Source: Hysterium pulicare CBS 123377 (lineage: Eukaryota > Ascomycota > Dothideomycetes > Hysteriales > Hysteriaceae). From it: a stretch of 64,000 nt of DNA. Below are positions 1 to 12,345 of the stretch, piece after piece. Every line of letters starts with the position of its first letter. The first letter of the stretch is position 1. The stretch is from NCBI GenBank assembly GCA_000467715.1, contig AJFK01000612.1, positions 248,001 to 312,000 of the forward strand, in the 5' to 3' direction. The position numbers and the translations under genes are program-made. The notes beneath the pieces were generated by a model, which searched no databases, was not told the DNA's origin, and saw only the letters and a list, made by a program, of their open reading frames with translations.

Positions 1-486
1 ATCTTGGTAGCTTGTGAAGGCGTTCCGGCTCTCTTCCGCTTCAGGCTGACAGAAACGGAATCGGTTGCATCTCTTACTCAGACGTTGAAGTTGGACGGAA
101 ATGTTTTAGATGTGGCCTTCATACATCGTAAGGGAGACGCCGACACTGGTGTGATCTCGATAGATCATCTTCACAAGCCAGGGTCCACAACAGAGCGCCG
201 TCAGGAAGAGGTAATAGATCCCGTGAAGAATCGTTCCAGGCGAACAACTGATGTTCTCTAGCACCGTCCACCACGACTGCAGACATTTGCAATCCAGGAG
301 GATGGGGCATGGATAGGAGACGCGAAGTTTAATCAGCAGCTGCAGTGGTTCAGCAGTCGAGACGTGGAAGACGCGTCTCAGATTGGCGAGGTATCCGACG
401 AGGGCAAGATCAAAGACCAAAAGGGAATTCGAGAAATTCTGTACGGAGTGGAACACCTGAGGAAGAGAGGAGATGCTGAAGAATAG
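1..486 (+). CDS. TRM82: tRNA (guanine-N7)-methyltransferase non-catalytic subunit TRM82, 3' part
   Basis: This is the C-terminal part of a WD40 protein whose 5' end lies left of the window. Exons are 1-210 and 262-486, with a 51-bp intron (GTAATA donor, CTGAT branch site, CTCTAG acceptor). The intron is a multiple of three but carries an in-frame stop, so it must be spliced. The reading begins LVACEGVPALF, typical of the last propeller blades of Trm82, and ends with the family-like tail ILYGVEHLRKRGDAEE. Trm82 stabilises the catalytic subunit Trm8 in the nuclear complex that makes m7G46 in tRNA. Recognition rests on these C-terminal motifs only, so a related WD40 protein is possible but less likely. 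Confidence 0.75.
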
Positions 487-1223
487 TGACTGGAAGCCGA
501 GTCCAGAGCTTCATTTGGTTTTTACATAGCATCACCGTAGCATCACTGCTGGCTGGATCAACCTTGGTCGATTGGTGGTGTCTCATACTACATAAGATAG
601 ATTCCGGAAGTCAAGGCCGTCGGGGCTAACCGTGTCCTCGCTCATGTCCTAGCTGGCAGTAAAAGTTGACATACCAATTGTCAGTGCGTGAAGGCCTTTG
701 CTGGGTCTGGGTCGTGTCTCGGTTGCTAATCAAAGAGGGCGCCGGAAAGCGATGGCCGGCATCGTCGCAAATCCGTCATGGGCCGATGGTGCGAAAAGTA
801 CTTGTGAAGAGCCGACGACACTCTTTGAAATCAATTTGCACACGATTAAACCAACACCACCATCTGTCATCCGCACCAGCCACGATTCCCTATCAGCCTC
901 GTTGTAGAATAGTTCTCATCTTCCTTCTCGCTCATCGTGTTCTCGTGCATTCCGTTCTCCATTTGGATCCTACATAAAACACGTTTGCTCCGGAGCATAC
1001 CCCTCGTGCCTCAAAGAAATCCTTACAGCTCAAGCTTCACAACTCGATAACAACCGCCAAACTGTTTACTTCGAGCCTCCGTAGAGCAACCTCTTCTTCC
1101 ATTTTCTCCGCTTTTGGCATCTCGCTCGCTGCAGCGGCTTCGTTTCCTCAGAGACAACCGGCCGCCGCGGGGCTTCCTTCAATTCCGAGCACATTTGCGA
1201 CAGCCACAAGAGGTCCTCGGAAG
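487..1223 (+). promoter_or_regulatory. TRM82-TRR1 intergenic region with 5' coding-like extension of TRR1
   Basis: This interval holds the 3' end of TRM82 and the promoter and leader of TRR1. No TATA box is convincing. From 978 to the annotated TRR1 ATG the TRR1 frame is open (previous stop TAA at 975-977) but has no ATG. The part from 1062 onward encodes an Arg/Ser/Ala-rich stretch without acidic residues; see the TRR1 entry and findings. A TTACAG at 1023-1028 could be an acceptor for an upstream exon. Confidence 0.5.
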
Positions 1224-2610
<1,387 letters not shown>

Positions 2611-3655
2611 GTAAAACACCTATTTACGCTCAAATACTGGCACTATTTTCTCGCAATAATTTCCCCTCAACATAAATACATCACCCTTACTTCATCGAAA
2701 TCCTCTCTATTTCATCGGCATTGATACCGAATGTGCATACCCGTGCCTTCATCTGTGCGGGCCATTTACGGGCGGAGCTCTCCCTGGTTTTTCTTTATTC
2801 GCATCATCTCCTTTTGGTTCTAAATCTCGAGAATATGCCTCTCGAGGGGCAGGATAGACTTGGTTTTCATATTTCGCAGAGGGATATCAGTTGACATGGC
2901 TAGAGCCTGGTTTGGTGGCTCGCCTGAGGATGGACATGGCGTGGTCAGTAGATCTGTGGACTTTTTGGAGTAGACATCATGGTGAACTAGATGGTATTGG
3001 ACGTGAGTCAGTAGGAAGAACTAAAGACTTTAGTGTATATACTCGCTGTGCCTCCCCGCTATGTGCGTTTTCTAAAAACTAAACGCCATCAAAATGCAGT
3101 AGTACAGCACAGCCATATCCTTAGCCGCTGATTCACAATACAGTACATCTCATAACGTGGATATCCGACATAGGCGAAATCTCTCTAACGGCCCGGTCCG
3201 GATTAGCAGCAAGGAATTGAACATGAAGGGAGCCATTAGTGAATGCAGGTGATGAGGAGTGCATGTTTTGCCCACGCGTGTCTAACCGAGAATCGTTTGT
3301 AAACGTGGACGGAGTCAACATGGTCACAGCACCTGTGTTGATGAGCTTCCAGCATCAACATTAGCGCCGATTGAGGAGTTGGAGCGCACTTTCGAAGGCT
3401 TTGACTACTTGTACGTCTGACGAATCGTTAGCTACCAGCATCAACATGGTCGAACGAGTTGGAGAAGCGCTTGGGAAGAGCATACAATGTAGTCTTGTCG
3501 CTTCTAGGTTTCCCTCTGAATGTTGCACATGCGCCATACGCGTTCGCAGACTATACCAAGGTCAGCATGCCAGAAACTTTTGTCCAGTCATCGAGAGAGC
3601 ATACCGTTTGAAAGACCGATCCGTCTCATGTGTCTGGGGCGCCGCAGCCCAAATT
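2611..3655. other. Intergenic, no gene supported
   Basis: About 1 kb between the 3' end of TRR1 and the 3' end of the minus-strand gene at 3656-4117. Only short overlapping open frames without recognisable similarity occur. I see nothing else in it. Confidence 0.6.
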
Positions 3656-4117
3656 TCAAAGAACTAGCCAAACATCAGCAAAAGATCTGAACGCTTTTGA
3701 TTCAAGAAGGGAAGAGATTACACGCATGACACTACCCCATTCCTCAGACAACTCGTTCTCCACCTTGTTTCTCTCAGCAACAGCATCATGATACCTCTCC
3801 TCCAGATGGGTCCAATCAAAGTGCTCGATCTGCTCAGCTGGGTCTCCAGGACTCTCAGCATCTTCTTCTACCCGTCCATCGTTTGAATTGGGACGTTGCC
3901 CGCTTGGAGGCCTTAGTGTTCGTGAGGGACTTCTTGCTTCAGGCGTTGGCGAGCCTTCGCTAGAACCGGCGATATCCAGAGAGCGGGCACGTTCCCCCTT
4001 CTTCAAACTGCCGTCGTCGCTTTCATTCATGTCGTCGTAGCTTCTTTTGCGATCGACGACCGGCGGGGATGATGGAAATGGAGAGGGTTGGTCAGGAAAG
4101 TCTGAGGAGCTGACCAT
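3656..4117 (-). CDS. Small unknown protein, disordered N-terminus with a C-terminal helical segment
   Basis: A single exon of 153 residues. Residues 1-90 are rich in Ser, Pro and charged residues with a basic cluster (DRKRSYDD), typical of disordered nuclear or regulatory proteins. Residues about 95-145 look helical or coiled-coil (HFDWTHLEERYHDAVAERNK). This helix recalls fungal-specific hypothetical proteins with an acidic linker followed by an FDW-x-x-LE helix, but I cannot name a family. The ending SFADVWLVL is abrupt; an unrecognised 3' intron could change the last residues. Codon and composition pattern support coding; function is unknown. Confidence 0.5.
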   Translation of the reverse strand: MVSSSDFPDQPSPFPSSPPVVDRKRSYDDMNESDDGSLKKGERARSLDIAGSSEGSPTPEARSPSRTLRPPSGQRPNSNDGRVEEDAESPGDPAEQIEHFDWTHLEERYHDAVAERNKVENELSEEWGSVMRVISSLLESKAFRSFADVWLVL

Positions 4118-4649
4118 TGGAATACTGTCCGCTGGTGGTCAATGCTTCGATGTCAGTGTGAATCTGCAGCTGAACTTTAAATTGTGAAAGCACCGCTGCA
4201 TGATTTGTATGGCAACTTTGAGGAGAGGAGGTTCAGGTGAGATGAAGTTGGATATGGGACCACGTGATCTCAAATCATCCATCTAATCCCAATCCGGACG
4301 CGTCTGCAGGCCGCCGGTGCGTCACAAGCGGCTATGGCAGCCTGACTCGCGGCATGATGCCTACCTACCTAACAGCCTTACCAAACAGCCCGCCACCATG
4401 AATAACCCTCTTCTCCCTTCACCCCTTCGGCTTCTGCTCTAGGATCCCGTCGCAAATGATGCTCTATCCCTGTTACACCATTCTTATCTATTCTGACGCG
4501 CAAATAGTCACTCCCATGGAGTCATAGATACCCCAATAACGCATGACAGCTTCCTCATCATGACCCTTCCTCAATACCGCCCTCGACGCCTAACTACACC
4601 ACGGCTTGGACCACCAGGCCCGACAGACATCACATAGCACCTAGACATC
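4118..4649. promoter_or_regulatory. Divergent promoter region of the small unknown gene and ATG14
   Basis: A 532-bp interval between two genes that start on opposite strands, so both promoters must lie here. It contains a GC-rich stretch around 4295-4350 and a pyrimidine-rich stretch near 4400-4440. No TATA box or known factor site is convincing. Confidence 0.4.
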
Positions 4650-6413
4650 ATGGACTTCCAGAAGAGCATGGACTGCGATATATGTGGCAAGGAGTTTGGG
4701 GCTAGGACGATCCCGAACTGTATCACCTGTGCCCGCAACGCCCTTGAACCATACCGGCTTGAAATGGCGAGAACGCTGATAGAGCAAGAGGCCGTGGGGA
4801 AACACATCGAGTCTGTTGTCCAAGGCAAGAAGGATGCTTCGGGCCAGCAGATTTCCTTGAAGGACTCGACTGGCGGTATACTCGTTGATCCGCATGAGTG
4901 TACCAAGAATTTGGACCTGCAGAGGACGAAGGCTGAAACAGCCGAAGTAGACGAGCGCATCTCGCTCATCACTGAGCAAGCTGCCAGGCTACGTGAAGAG
5001 ATGGAAAAGACAAGACAGCAGATCGCCGCTAAGAATGCCTCTCTTGCCCAACGAAGGTCCGACTTCGACTCGGCCACATATGGAATCAAGTCTCGGCGCG
5101 CCAACGAGTTGGAGAAGGTCCAGCAAGACATTAAGAGGAGGGAGTACAAGTGGGACAAGATGCATCATGAAACGCTAGAGACGCGGATGTATCTTTGCAA
5201 CGCAGCTGCCAGACTGGCTGGGTTGAAGATGACTCGTAGGAGGACGAAGGATGGTGGAGTGAAGGAAGTTTATAATATTGGACCAGCCTCAAGTCTTCGG
5301 ATCTACGATCTGCGAGATCTCAATAGTACGGAGCTCTCGATCAGTAGACCACATGTTCATGGCCGTAAGCTAACACTATTCCCAGATGCTGACTTCGACC
5401 GCCTGTCTGCTTCGTTAGCCTCCGTAACCCAACTCCTCGTCCGTGTATCTCACTACCTCGGTGTGCGACTTCCCGCAGAGATCACACTGCCTCATCGAGA
5501 TTACCCCCAGCCTACCATCTTCAATACCCAATCTTCGTACAGGTCGCTCGACGTTCCGTTCCCTGGCTCGACCCCCTCAAACTCATCAAGCAATTCCCCT
5601 GACGTATCTCGCACCTTCACCTCCGAAAAAGACAAGAAAGGAAAAAAGGGGAAGAAGGACCCCGAACTCCCCAAACCCCGCATCCTCTCCATCGACCGCA
5701 AGTTACCAGACCTTGCCGCCCAGGACCCGCCCGCCTACGCCATGTTCCCGGAAGGCATTTCTCATTTAGCCTATGATATCGCCTGGCTCTGTCGCACCCA
5801 GGGGCTTCTAGAAGATTTCAACCATTGGGAAGATGTCTGTCCCATGGGTCGGAATCTCTACCGCCTCCTCATCCAACAAGAGACTCGACCGCCCTTAAAG
5901 CCCGAGAATCCTCTCGACAAGGAAATTGTCGCAGCCGGAAAGCCCAACAGCACTAGCAAGTCCCAACCATCTCGCCGACTCCCTGGCTTTGGCGAATTAT
6001 CCCACGCGACCGCTCATTCTTTCCTCGGCGCGGCTGAGAATATCACATTGCTGAGAAGCTGGAAATTAACTCCCACTACGATCACAGATGGACTGAAAGC
6101 GCTTCTTCTAGCGGAGCAGCAGGGGCAGGAATGGGAGATTCTGAATCAGAAAGAGTGGGATGACATGGAAAATATCATTGCAGAAGAGCCTGTTTTGATT
6201 GGCACGAAGAGACGAGACACGGGCGCTCTGGATGATGGAAGGAGCGTTTTGAGTATCGCTAGCGCTGCGATAACTACAACGACTGTAACTGCTGCGTTGG
6301 ATGGGCTGAAGGTTACGAGTGAGAAGGCGGGGACTCCGGAGAAGCTGAAGAATCGGGGCGTGAATGGGTGGACGAAGGTGAAGAGTCGGGCTGCTGAGGA
6401 GAGCTCGAAATGA
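4650..6413 (+). CDS. ATG14: Autophagy protein Atg14 (PI3-kinase complex I subunit)
   Basis: A single-exon frame of 587 residues. The N-terminus has the paired cysteines typical of Atg14 (C9, C12, C24, C27 in CDIC and CITC). It is followed by a coiled coil at about residues 95-175 and the conserved Vps38/UVRAG-Atg14 region with RLPAEITLPHRDYPQPTIF. A lysine-rich disordered insert (KKGKKGKK) sits near residue 330. Atg14 directs Vps34, Vps15 and Atg6 to the pre-autophagosomal structure to make PI3P for autophagosome formation. The start is the first ATG before the cysteine motif. The C-terminal region is acidic then Ser/Thr rich, as in fungal orthologues. Confidence is high because both cysteine pairs and the C-terminal block are present. 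Confidence 0.88.
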   Translation: MDFQKSMDCDICGKEFGARTIPNCITCARNALEPYRLEMARTLIEQEAVGKHIESVVQGKKDASGQQISLKDSTGGILVDPHECTKNLDLQRTKAETAEVDERISLITEQAARLREEMEKTRQQIAAKNASLAQRRSDFDSATYGIKSRRANELEKVQQDIKRREYKWDKMHHETLETRMYLCNAAARLAGLKMTRRRTKDGGVKEVYNIGPASSLRIYDLRDLNSTELSISRPHVHGRKLTLFPDADFDRLSASLASVTQLLVRVSHYLGVRLPAEITLPHRDYPQPTIFNTQSSYRSLDVPFPGSTPSNSSSNSPDVSRTFTSEKDKKGKKGKKDPELPKPRILSIDRKLPDLAAQDPPAYAMFPEGISHLAYDIAWLCRTQGLLEDFNHWEDVCPMGRNLYRLLIQQETRPPLKPENPLDKEIVAAGKPNSTSKSQPSRRLPGFGELSHATAHSFLGAAENITLLRSWKLTPTTITDGLKALLLAEQQGQEWEILNQKEWDDMENIIAEEPVLIGTKRRDTGALDDGRSVLSIASAAITTTTVTAALDGLKVTSEKAGTPEKLKNRGVNGWTKVKSRAAEESSK

Positions 6414-6964
6414 GTTTCGGAGATTAGCGTTGGTCTTAGATACCTGCATAGAACGTTGGGGCAGGGTTATGGGCATTTGGATTGGGCTATAGGGGCTTCG
6501 AGCATTAGTACGGTCAGCGAGCATCCTACACGAGCTTGGTTTGGGTACGAAAGCGATGCATACATGCGTATACCTCGTCCGCTGAAGCCTCTTGGAGGGT
6601 ATCTGGATAAAGGTTATATAGTAATACAAGTTAAGCTAAAAATTAAAATAAAACTAAGGAGATTTAGTTATAGTAAAGAGACTAAAGAGATAAGAATTGG
6701 GTCTTTGGAGATCTAGCGCCCCGCTTTAACAGTGCTTCAGTGCACTTCACGTAGGTCAATACTGGAAATCAGAAAGCGAATAATCTTTCAAATAAAAGAC
6801 TCGTAGGTAAGCAAACGAGGCTTCAAACAATAACATGCCTGAACCTATCTATATGCATGCTACTATGCACCGGCTTCATCATCCGATACAACTCATCCAG
6901 AAAGTAACACTCCCCCTTCCTCACACCCATCCTCCCGCAAACCAAGAAACCCATCACATCACCA
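6414..6964. other. Convergent intergenic region with an AT-rich, C-poor patch
   Basis: ATG14 and CFT1 converge here, so both 3' ends lie within 551 bp. From about 6605 to 6710 the plus strand is strongly A/T rich and almost free of C, unlike both neighbours. This could be a decayed repeat fragment or simply terminator-like sequence. No coding signal is seen. Confidence 0.4.
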
Positions 6965-9900
6965 TCAAACCCCAACAAACCCCCCACCAACCCCGCCACA
7001 AACCTCCAAATCCCCCCTCAAAACCCACTCCTCCAACCCCACCTTCACAAGTCCCTCTCGCCGTCTCTGCTCCCCCAGCTCCCCCCATCGACGCAACAAG
7101 CCTCCATCAACAATACCCCTCGACCCAAACCCCTCGCTCTCGACGGCGCGATAGGCGCGCGGATTCAGCCCGCAGGCCGAATCAAGCGTGTTGGCAAGGA
7201 AAGTGGCGAGCGCGGAGAGGCGGCGGTAGGTGGGTTCCGGGAGAGGCGTTAGGAGGGCTAGGGTGCCGGTTTGGGTGGTGTGGAGGAGGTGGTGCAGGGG
7301 GAGGGTGTCGGGTTGTTCGGTGTCGGTTTCGTTTTGGGCGTCGAGGTCCATGGGGTCGGGTGTGAGAGATGGGTGTGAGAGGTCGGTTGTGGGTTGGTGG
7401 GTTAGGGTTGAGCGGAGGAGGTGGAGGCCGGTTGGGAAGTGGCCTGTGTGGAAGGTTGATTTGTGCATTAGGCGTTGGCCGCCCAGGGAGTTGGGGTCTG
7501 TGGTTGTTGTTGTTAGTATTTGGGAGATGGTGGTGGAGGGCAGAGACAAGCGGCGACTTACTTTCTGGATCGTATTGCAGGACGTGCAGGTTAGAATCTG
7601 CGTCTGCGATTATGAAATGCAGTTGTTTGTTAAACGGGAGAAAATCGCCAGCCACGACTTCCATGCTCGATCGGCTTTTTCCGAAGTTGATCATCTTATA
7701 GGGTTCTTCCTGTTCTTTATGTTAAGACTGTTCCGCCGGTACGTCAAATAATGGTAGTGGAATGGGGTGCTACTTACAGTATACCCAGTGAACCAAACTC
7801 CTTTCACCGCATCTCCCATAAGCAGCATGCCAGTGCTCTTCAATTCTTTGAGCACTGTAACGTAGCACTGCATATCCAGGAATGCAACAGGCAATAAGGT
7901 TCCATCTTCTTTTAGGCCTCGTACCATGCATTTCTGTCCCTGGGCCATGATCAAGAAACCTTGCCTTCCAACCGAGGAGACTGCCGTCACAGCACCTTTA
8001 ACCTCCTCTTTGGCTATTAAGCGGAGCTTGCGATTCGTCTCAGGCCGTCCGGGTTCAGGCACGACGCTGATGACCTCGAAAATATAGATGCGTCCTTTGG
8101 TTACGAGGTCCTCACCCTGAATAATGGCAGTACCAACAGCGACGAGGGGTTTACGTTGGTGCGTTTGTTCCGAGACTTCGAGCTCTAGGGTTTTGATACA
8201 GAGGATGGCTTCGAATGGGTCGAGGACGTGGCTGTAACAGTAAGCTCATCAGCGCAGGTCCAGTAAATATATTGACAGACGTCTGAACTTACCTGTCGAC
8301 GATGAACCAATTTCCAGGATACATGAGGCTGACTATGCCTTGCTCGACTTTGGGTTTGAATGTCGTGTCTGTCGTGGAGATATCTCCCTCAGATTGGTAG
8401 GAGATTGGGTTTTCAGATGACTTACCTTCGCGTGCCCATTCATAATGATATGAATCCTCTGGAAGACTAAAATCGACCATCTGCCCAGAACCCAGGATAT
8501 AGACATCCTTCGGGTGGTAGTCAATAGCATAAACCTCTTGACCCAGGTTTAGCTTCCGCGCTGCCCAACCTAGGTCACCATAACGAACTTGAGACGGTAG
8601 TTGGCATATTCTAAGTGTGTTCTACGAAAATTGATCAGCATACATAAAACCGGGTGTGTGGAGAGGAAATACATCAGCATCGATGTGCGCGAAACCCCGC
8701 TCGCAAGCAGCTGTATGGAACCGAGTGAGGCCTTTAACTGCCTTGCCACTCAGACTCATGACCTTAGGGGCACTTGAGGCCTCCTTCAATACGAAACATG
8801 GTGAACTCCCACGTTGAAATACGGTGCTGTACCCTCCAACATCCTCCAATGCTATGAGAGTGCTTTCTCTCCCTGCGTCTTCTAGGTCCATTGCCGGCTC
8901 ATCGGAATATTTTGGAAGATGCTGCTGAGATAGCTTAAGCCATCTCAGATTTTTTGTAAAAGGGTCGGTGCTGGATGTGGCTGGATAATGGAAAGGTTTG
9001 TAGATATTGAGGTCGTCGTTGGATGTACGGACCTTTGTTTCATTTAGCAAAACTCAAACAATGAGTGGACGACGACTTACTAGTAGATGAGGCGATTTCG
9101 AAGTGGTATCTCCCAGATCGGCAACCAAAAGTTCCGTGAGAGTAGCCCTCCCCGATGAGCGTCGTGGCGCATATTCTGCCGTTAACGTTGGCGGCAGGAA
9201 ACCTAACCCCTCCGCAACGTAGCTTGGCTCCTCCAAATCAGAAATATGGAAGACCTATGCAGATAGGTGGTTAGCTTCAAAGACACCTTCAATTGTGATT
9301 GACCAAGTAACATACCCGTAGGCCACCCTCAGGTGTCAAAAGAAATACGAGCGTTTCTACCGTTGCTGCAGACTTGTAAAGGCAGCCAGACATCCATTGG
9401 GTCTTTGACAGGCCTTCATTCTCTATTTCCTCCACCTCGCCAGCTTCAACCGCTTTGAATATCTGAACGCTAGAGTCATCTCGTAGAACGAGTAGGTAAG
9501 GGTCGGCAAAACTGGTATTAATGATTTGCAGTTCAGCGCCACTCTCTTCGTCTTCCATCGGAATAATTTGGTCAAGGCCCAATTCTACATGAACCACTGT
9601 CAGCATTGTTCAGGGATTTCTTGCAAGTAGTCTATAACAGATGTGGCACATGCACTGGATATGCGGAAGGGAAAATATGTATATTCTTCTAGCAACAAGC
9701 TTGGCTAAATCATAGGCTGCCACCTGCATTTGCCAACAACCTACCCCAACTGGGGTGCGTATAGTGGCTGTGGTGTACATTGAAGAAAGGAGTGCAAGGT
9801 ACCACGCTACCAAGTCGGCAAACAAGGGTAGAAGGATTAGGGATAAAAGTATCATAAGGATGTGCAAGACTAAAGTATTAATATAGGGAAGAAATAACAG

Positions 9901-11955
9901 AGACGTACCTGAATCATAGGTTCTTATTTCATTCCGAAGCACTTGAACAACTTTGGTCCCATTCGCCAATATGCCAACATCCATCGTCGAACCTTCCTCT
10001 CGCTCGAAGTCGCCTTTAGAAGTTTCTTCAATACTTGCACCGTTGATTTCGTAAACGACAGTGTCTTCATTTCCGTTTTCTCCGGCCTTACAAACAACCA
10101 GGTATTGGTCATAATCTGCATCAGCAGCTATATTGCCTTCTGAATCCTGAGCACCTTCGGAAACTACACCCTTTGGTGCTGGCTTCTTGGCATGAACAGA
10201 CCATAGCCCACGGGCAGACGCTAGAGCGGTTTCTTTCAATACGCTCGGTTTCACGTCGCGTTTCAGGAGAGTAAGGCCGCCTGCCTTTCCTCTGCCAGTG
10301 GACGCGATGATATCTGCTGTAAAGTCAGCTTGGGTTGAAGCCTGCTTGGCCTCTTTCGTCGCTGTTGATGTGCCGAAAGCTATATCTTTTATAGGGGCTA
10401 GACTTGGTAGCACGTCATGGATCCTGAAATTATAACTCCCAGGCGCGCTGGCTCCCGTTGGAGACGTTGTTGATTGTTTGACGGGAACGTTACTATTGTC
10501 GTACAAGTCATCATCAAGATCATCAAGATCATCCTCGTCGAGAGAGGTATCACCCTCATCAGCGAGGACTTCAGCTTGGGAGCGTTTCCTCGAAAGTTGG
10601 GCTACTTTGCTAGTCCAGCCCAGAAGCACTGACTCGCCTTCTTCGCTACCAATAAAGACCTTACCACGTCCCAAGTTAGTAGCACATGAAGCCGCGCAGG
10701 TAAGAACGCGACCACCACGATCTCCCTCAACCTGTTCCAGAGTCATGCTCGACACTGTTCGCCCGTCCAAGCTGAAGGTCAAGGTGAAAAGCTCGCCGCT
10801 CTTGAGAACGATAAGAACATCTCCAGTATCTTGAGAGAGTAGCTCTGCTGTGGCACCTTCGAGGCGAAGCGCTAGATCCGACTGGTCGGTCAGTGGAAAG
10901 GATGTGCATACTTTTGCAAATTCGTTGACGGCGATTCCGTTGGTCTTCCCTCCTTGGTCGACATGGATTATTTCGTTGCCGCCTAACAGTAAAGCACCGC
11001 CAACAGGTAATGGCAAGGGGACGACCCTAGAGATGTCGTAGGGGATGCCGGGAACAGACAGCAGAGTTGTAGACGCTTTTTGTTCGAGATCAAGGGTGAA
11101 TACGCTGTATGTGAGCACGTCTTTGCGTTCGGCAAGCAACGATCCTGCAGGCGCTCGAGATGATGAAATGATTCCAAATGTAGGTTCTCGATACTCGTGG
11201 AGGAAAGCCAAATGGACAGGATGAGTTAACGAAGGGTCCAATGCCGTCAAAGGGAGGACAAAGGACGAGGAATAGGGCGTCTTCTTCTCACTGTCGCCAG
11301 TTTCGCCATTGACAGTTGTTGATTTAGCTGGTGGGTGATCTATTGGGCCATCCAGATCCGGGTCATAGTCTTCTTCGACCATGTCGTCAGCCAGCTGGCG
11401 AAATGGCAGGATGGCTAGGTTGCGAACACCAAACTTGAGAGCTGCACATCTGCTGCTGGGGTCGGCGGTCAGGAAATTGTAGCAGTCCGCCAACTCTGGA
11501 GACCATGGCTCCCCTTCAAGGCTTGGCCCTTCATAGTAATGTATGGAGATGGTATTGAGGTTGTGGAATTCTGGATCCCATTCCACCAAGCTCAATTTTG
11601 CATCTCGGAAGGAGATCAACAATGCCTCCGCTCCGGATTTGGTATTCAGGGTCTTGATTCGCGCGAGGGAGGTCACTGTTCCTGACAGAGAGTACTCGGC
11701 AACCAGGATTAGCTTCGACGTATGCTCTGTTCGTTGCAAAGGATAGTCTGCAGCTTCAGTGTCGAGGATTGGCGATACGTTTATGCCATCTTCATCGGCA
11801 CCGGGAGCGACTTCTGTGATTGTCGACTTGAGCTCGAAGATCTGGAGGAGGGAGGACTTGGCGATTACGAGGTTGCTGGATTTTGGCGCGAGGAAAGGGA
11901 GATGGATAGCATGGCTGACAGCTGTCGGTGGAGCCAATTCAGTGTAACACTGCAT
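6965..11955 (-). CDS. CFT1: Cleavage and polyadenylation factor subunit CFT1 (CPSF160)
   Basis: Eight exons, from the start: 11955-9909, 9584-9316, 9254-9081, 9032-8673, 8621-8293, 8231-7778, 7709-7562 and 7497-6965. Together they give 1437 residues, the usual fungal CFT1 size. The start [13 protein letters not shown] is the family N-terminus. Matching blocks include [39 protein letters not shown] and [13 protein letters not shown]. Cft1 is a triple beta-propeller scaffold (CPSF-A/DDB1/RSE1 superfamily) that binds pre-mRNA and other subunits during 3'-end cleavage and polyadenylation in the nucleus. Acidic DDLDD repeats occur near residue 480. The first intron is 324 bp while the others are 48-68 bp. 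The intron at 9033-9080 ends in AAG. Exon 8 is very G-rich on the coding strand. Confidence 0.95.
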
Positions 11956-12345
11956 CTGGATTGAATTGGCGCACGGAAGCACCGATGAGCATGGCGTGAG
12001 TCGTTATGCGACAATAGGAAGGGGATGTCTTGAGTCGAAGTGTATGCAGCGTCTCAGTGTTGGAGTTCGTGAAAGAAACGCGATCAATGCAGCTCCTTAA
12101 GACCCGTTTCTCGAGCTTGGACCCCATCGTGCCGCAGATGCACCGATGCACCACTTCCGTCATCATCTGCCCGCAGTTGCCTCACCCTCCAACCTCTAAA
12201 CAACTTTCACCCTCCCTCAACTCAGGCCTACACGACTTGGTCTATCGCTGTATGCTTCCAGATTCTCTCCCTTGCAACTATACAGACACTCGTTCAGACA
12301 CAGCAGCTCCTACAGGCGGAACTGTCAACAAACAGCTTCGCCGAT
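11956..12345. promoter_or_regulatory. Bidirectional promoter between CFT1 and the LMBD1-like gene
   Basis: A 390-bp head-to-head interval that must carry both promoters. The half nearest the plus-strand gene is pyrimidine rich (about 12175-12225), common in fungal leaders. Upstream ATGs on the plus strand (for example at 12030) suggest either a downstream transcription start or small upstream frames. No TATA box is evident. Confidence 0.45.

Noticed and set aside
5365-5385. A 21-bp sequence in ATG14 with a GTAAG donor, CTAAC branch and CCCAG acceptor, like a tiny intron
   Set aside because: It is far below the size any known spliceosomal intron in fungi tolerates, and the frame is open through it. 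Treated as coding.
7182-7751. Several long overlapping frames opposite and alongside the CFT1 3' exon
   Set aside because: They arise from the strong G/C strand bias of the CFT1 coding sequence; only the CFT1 frame joins by canonical introns and matches the family.
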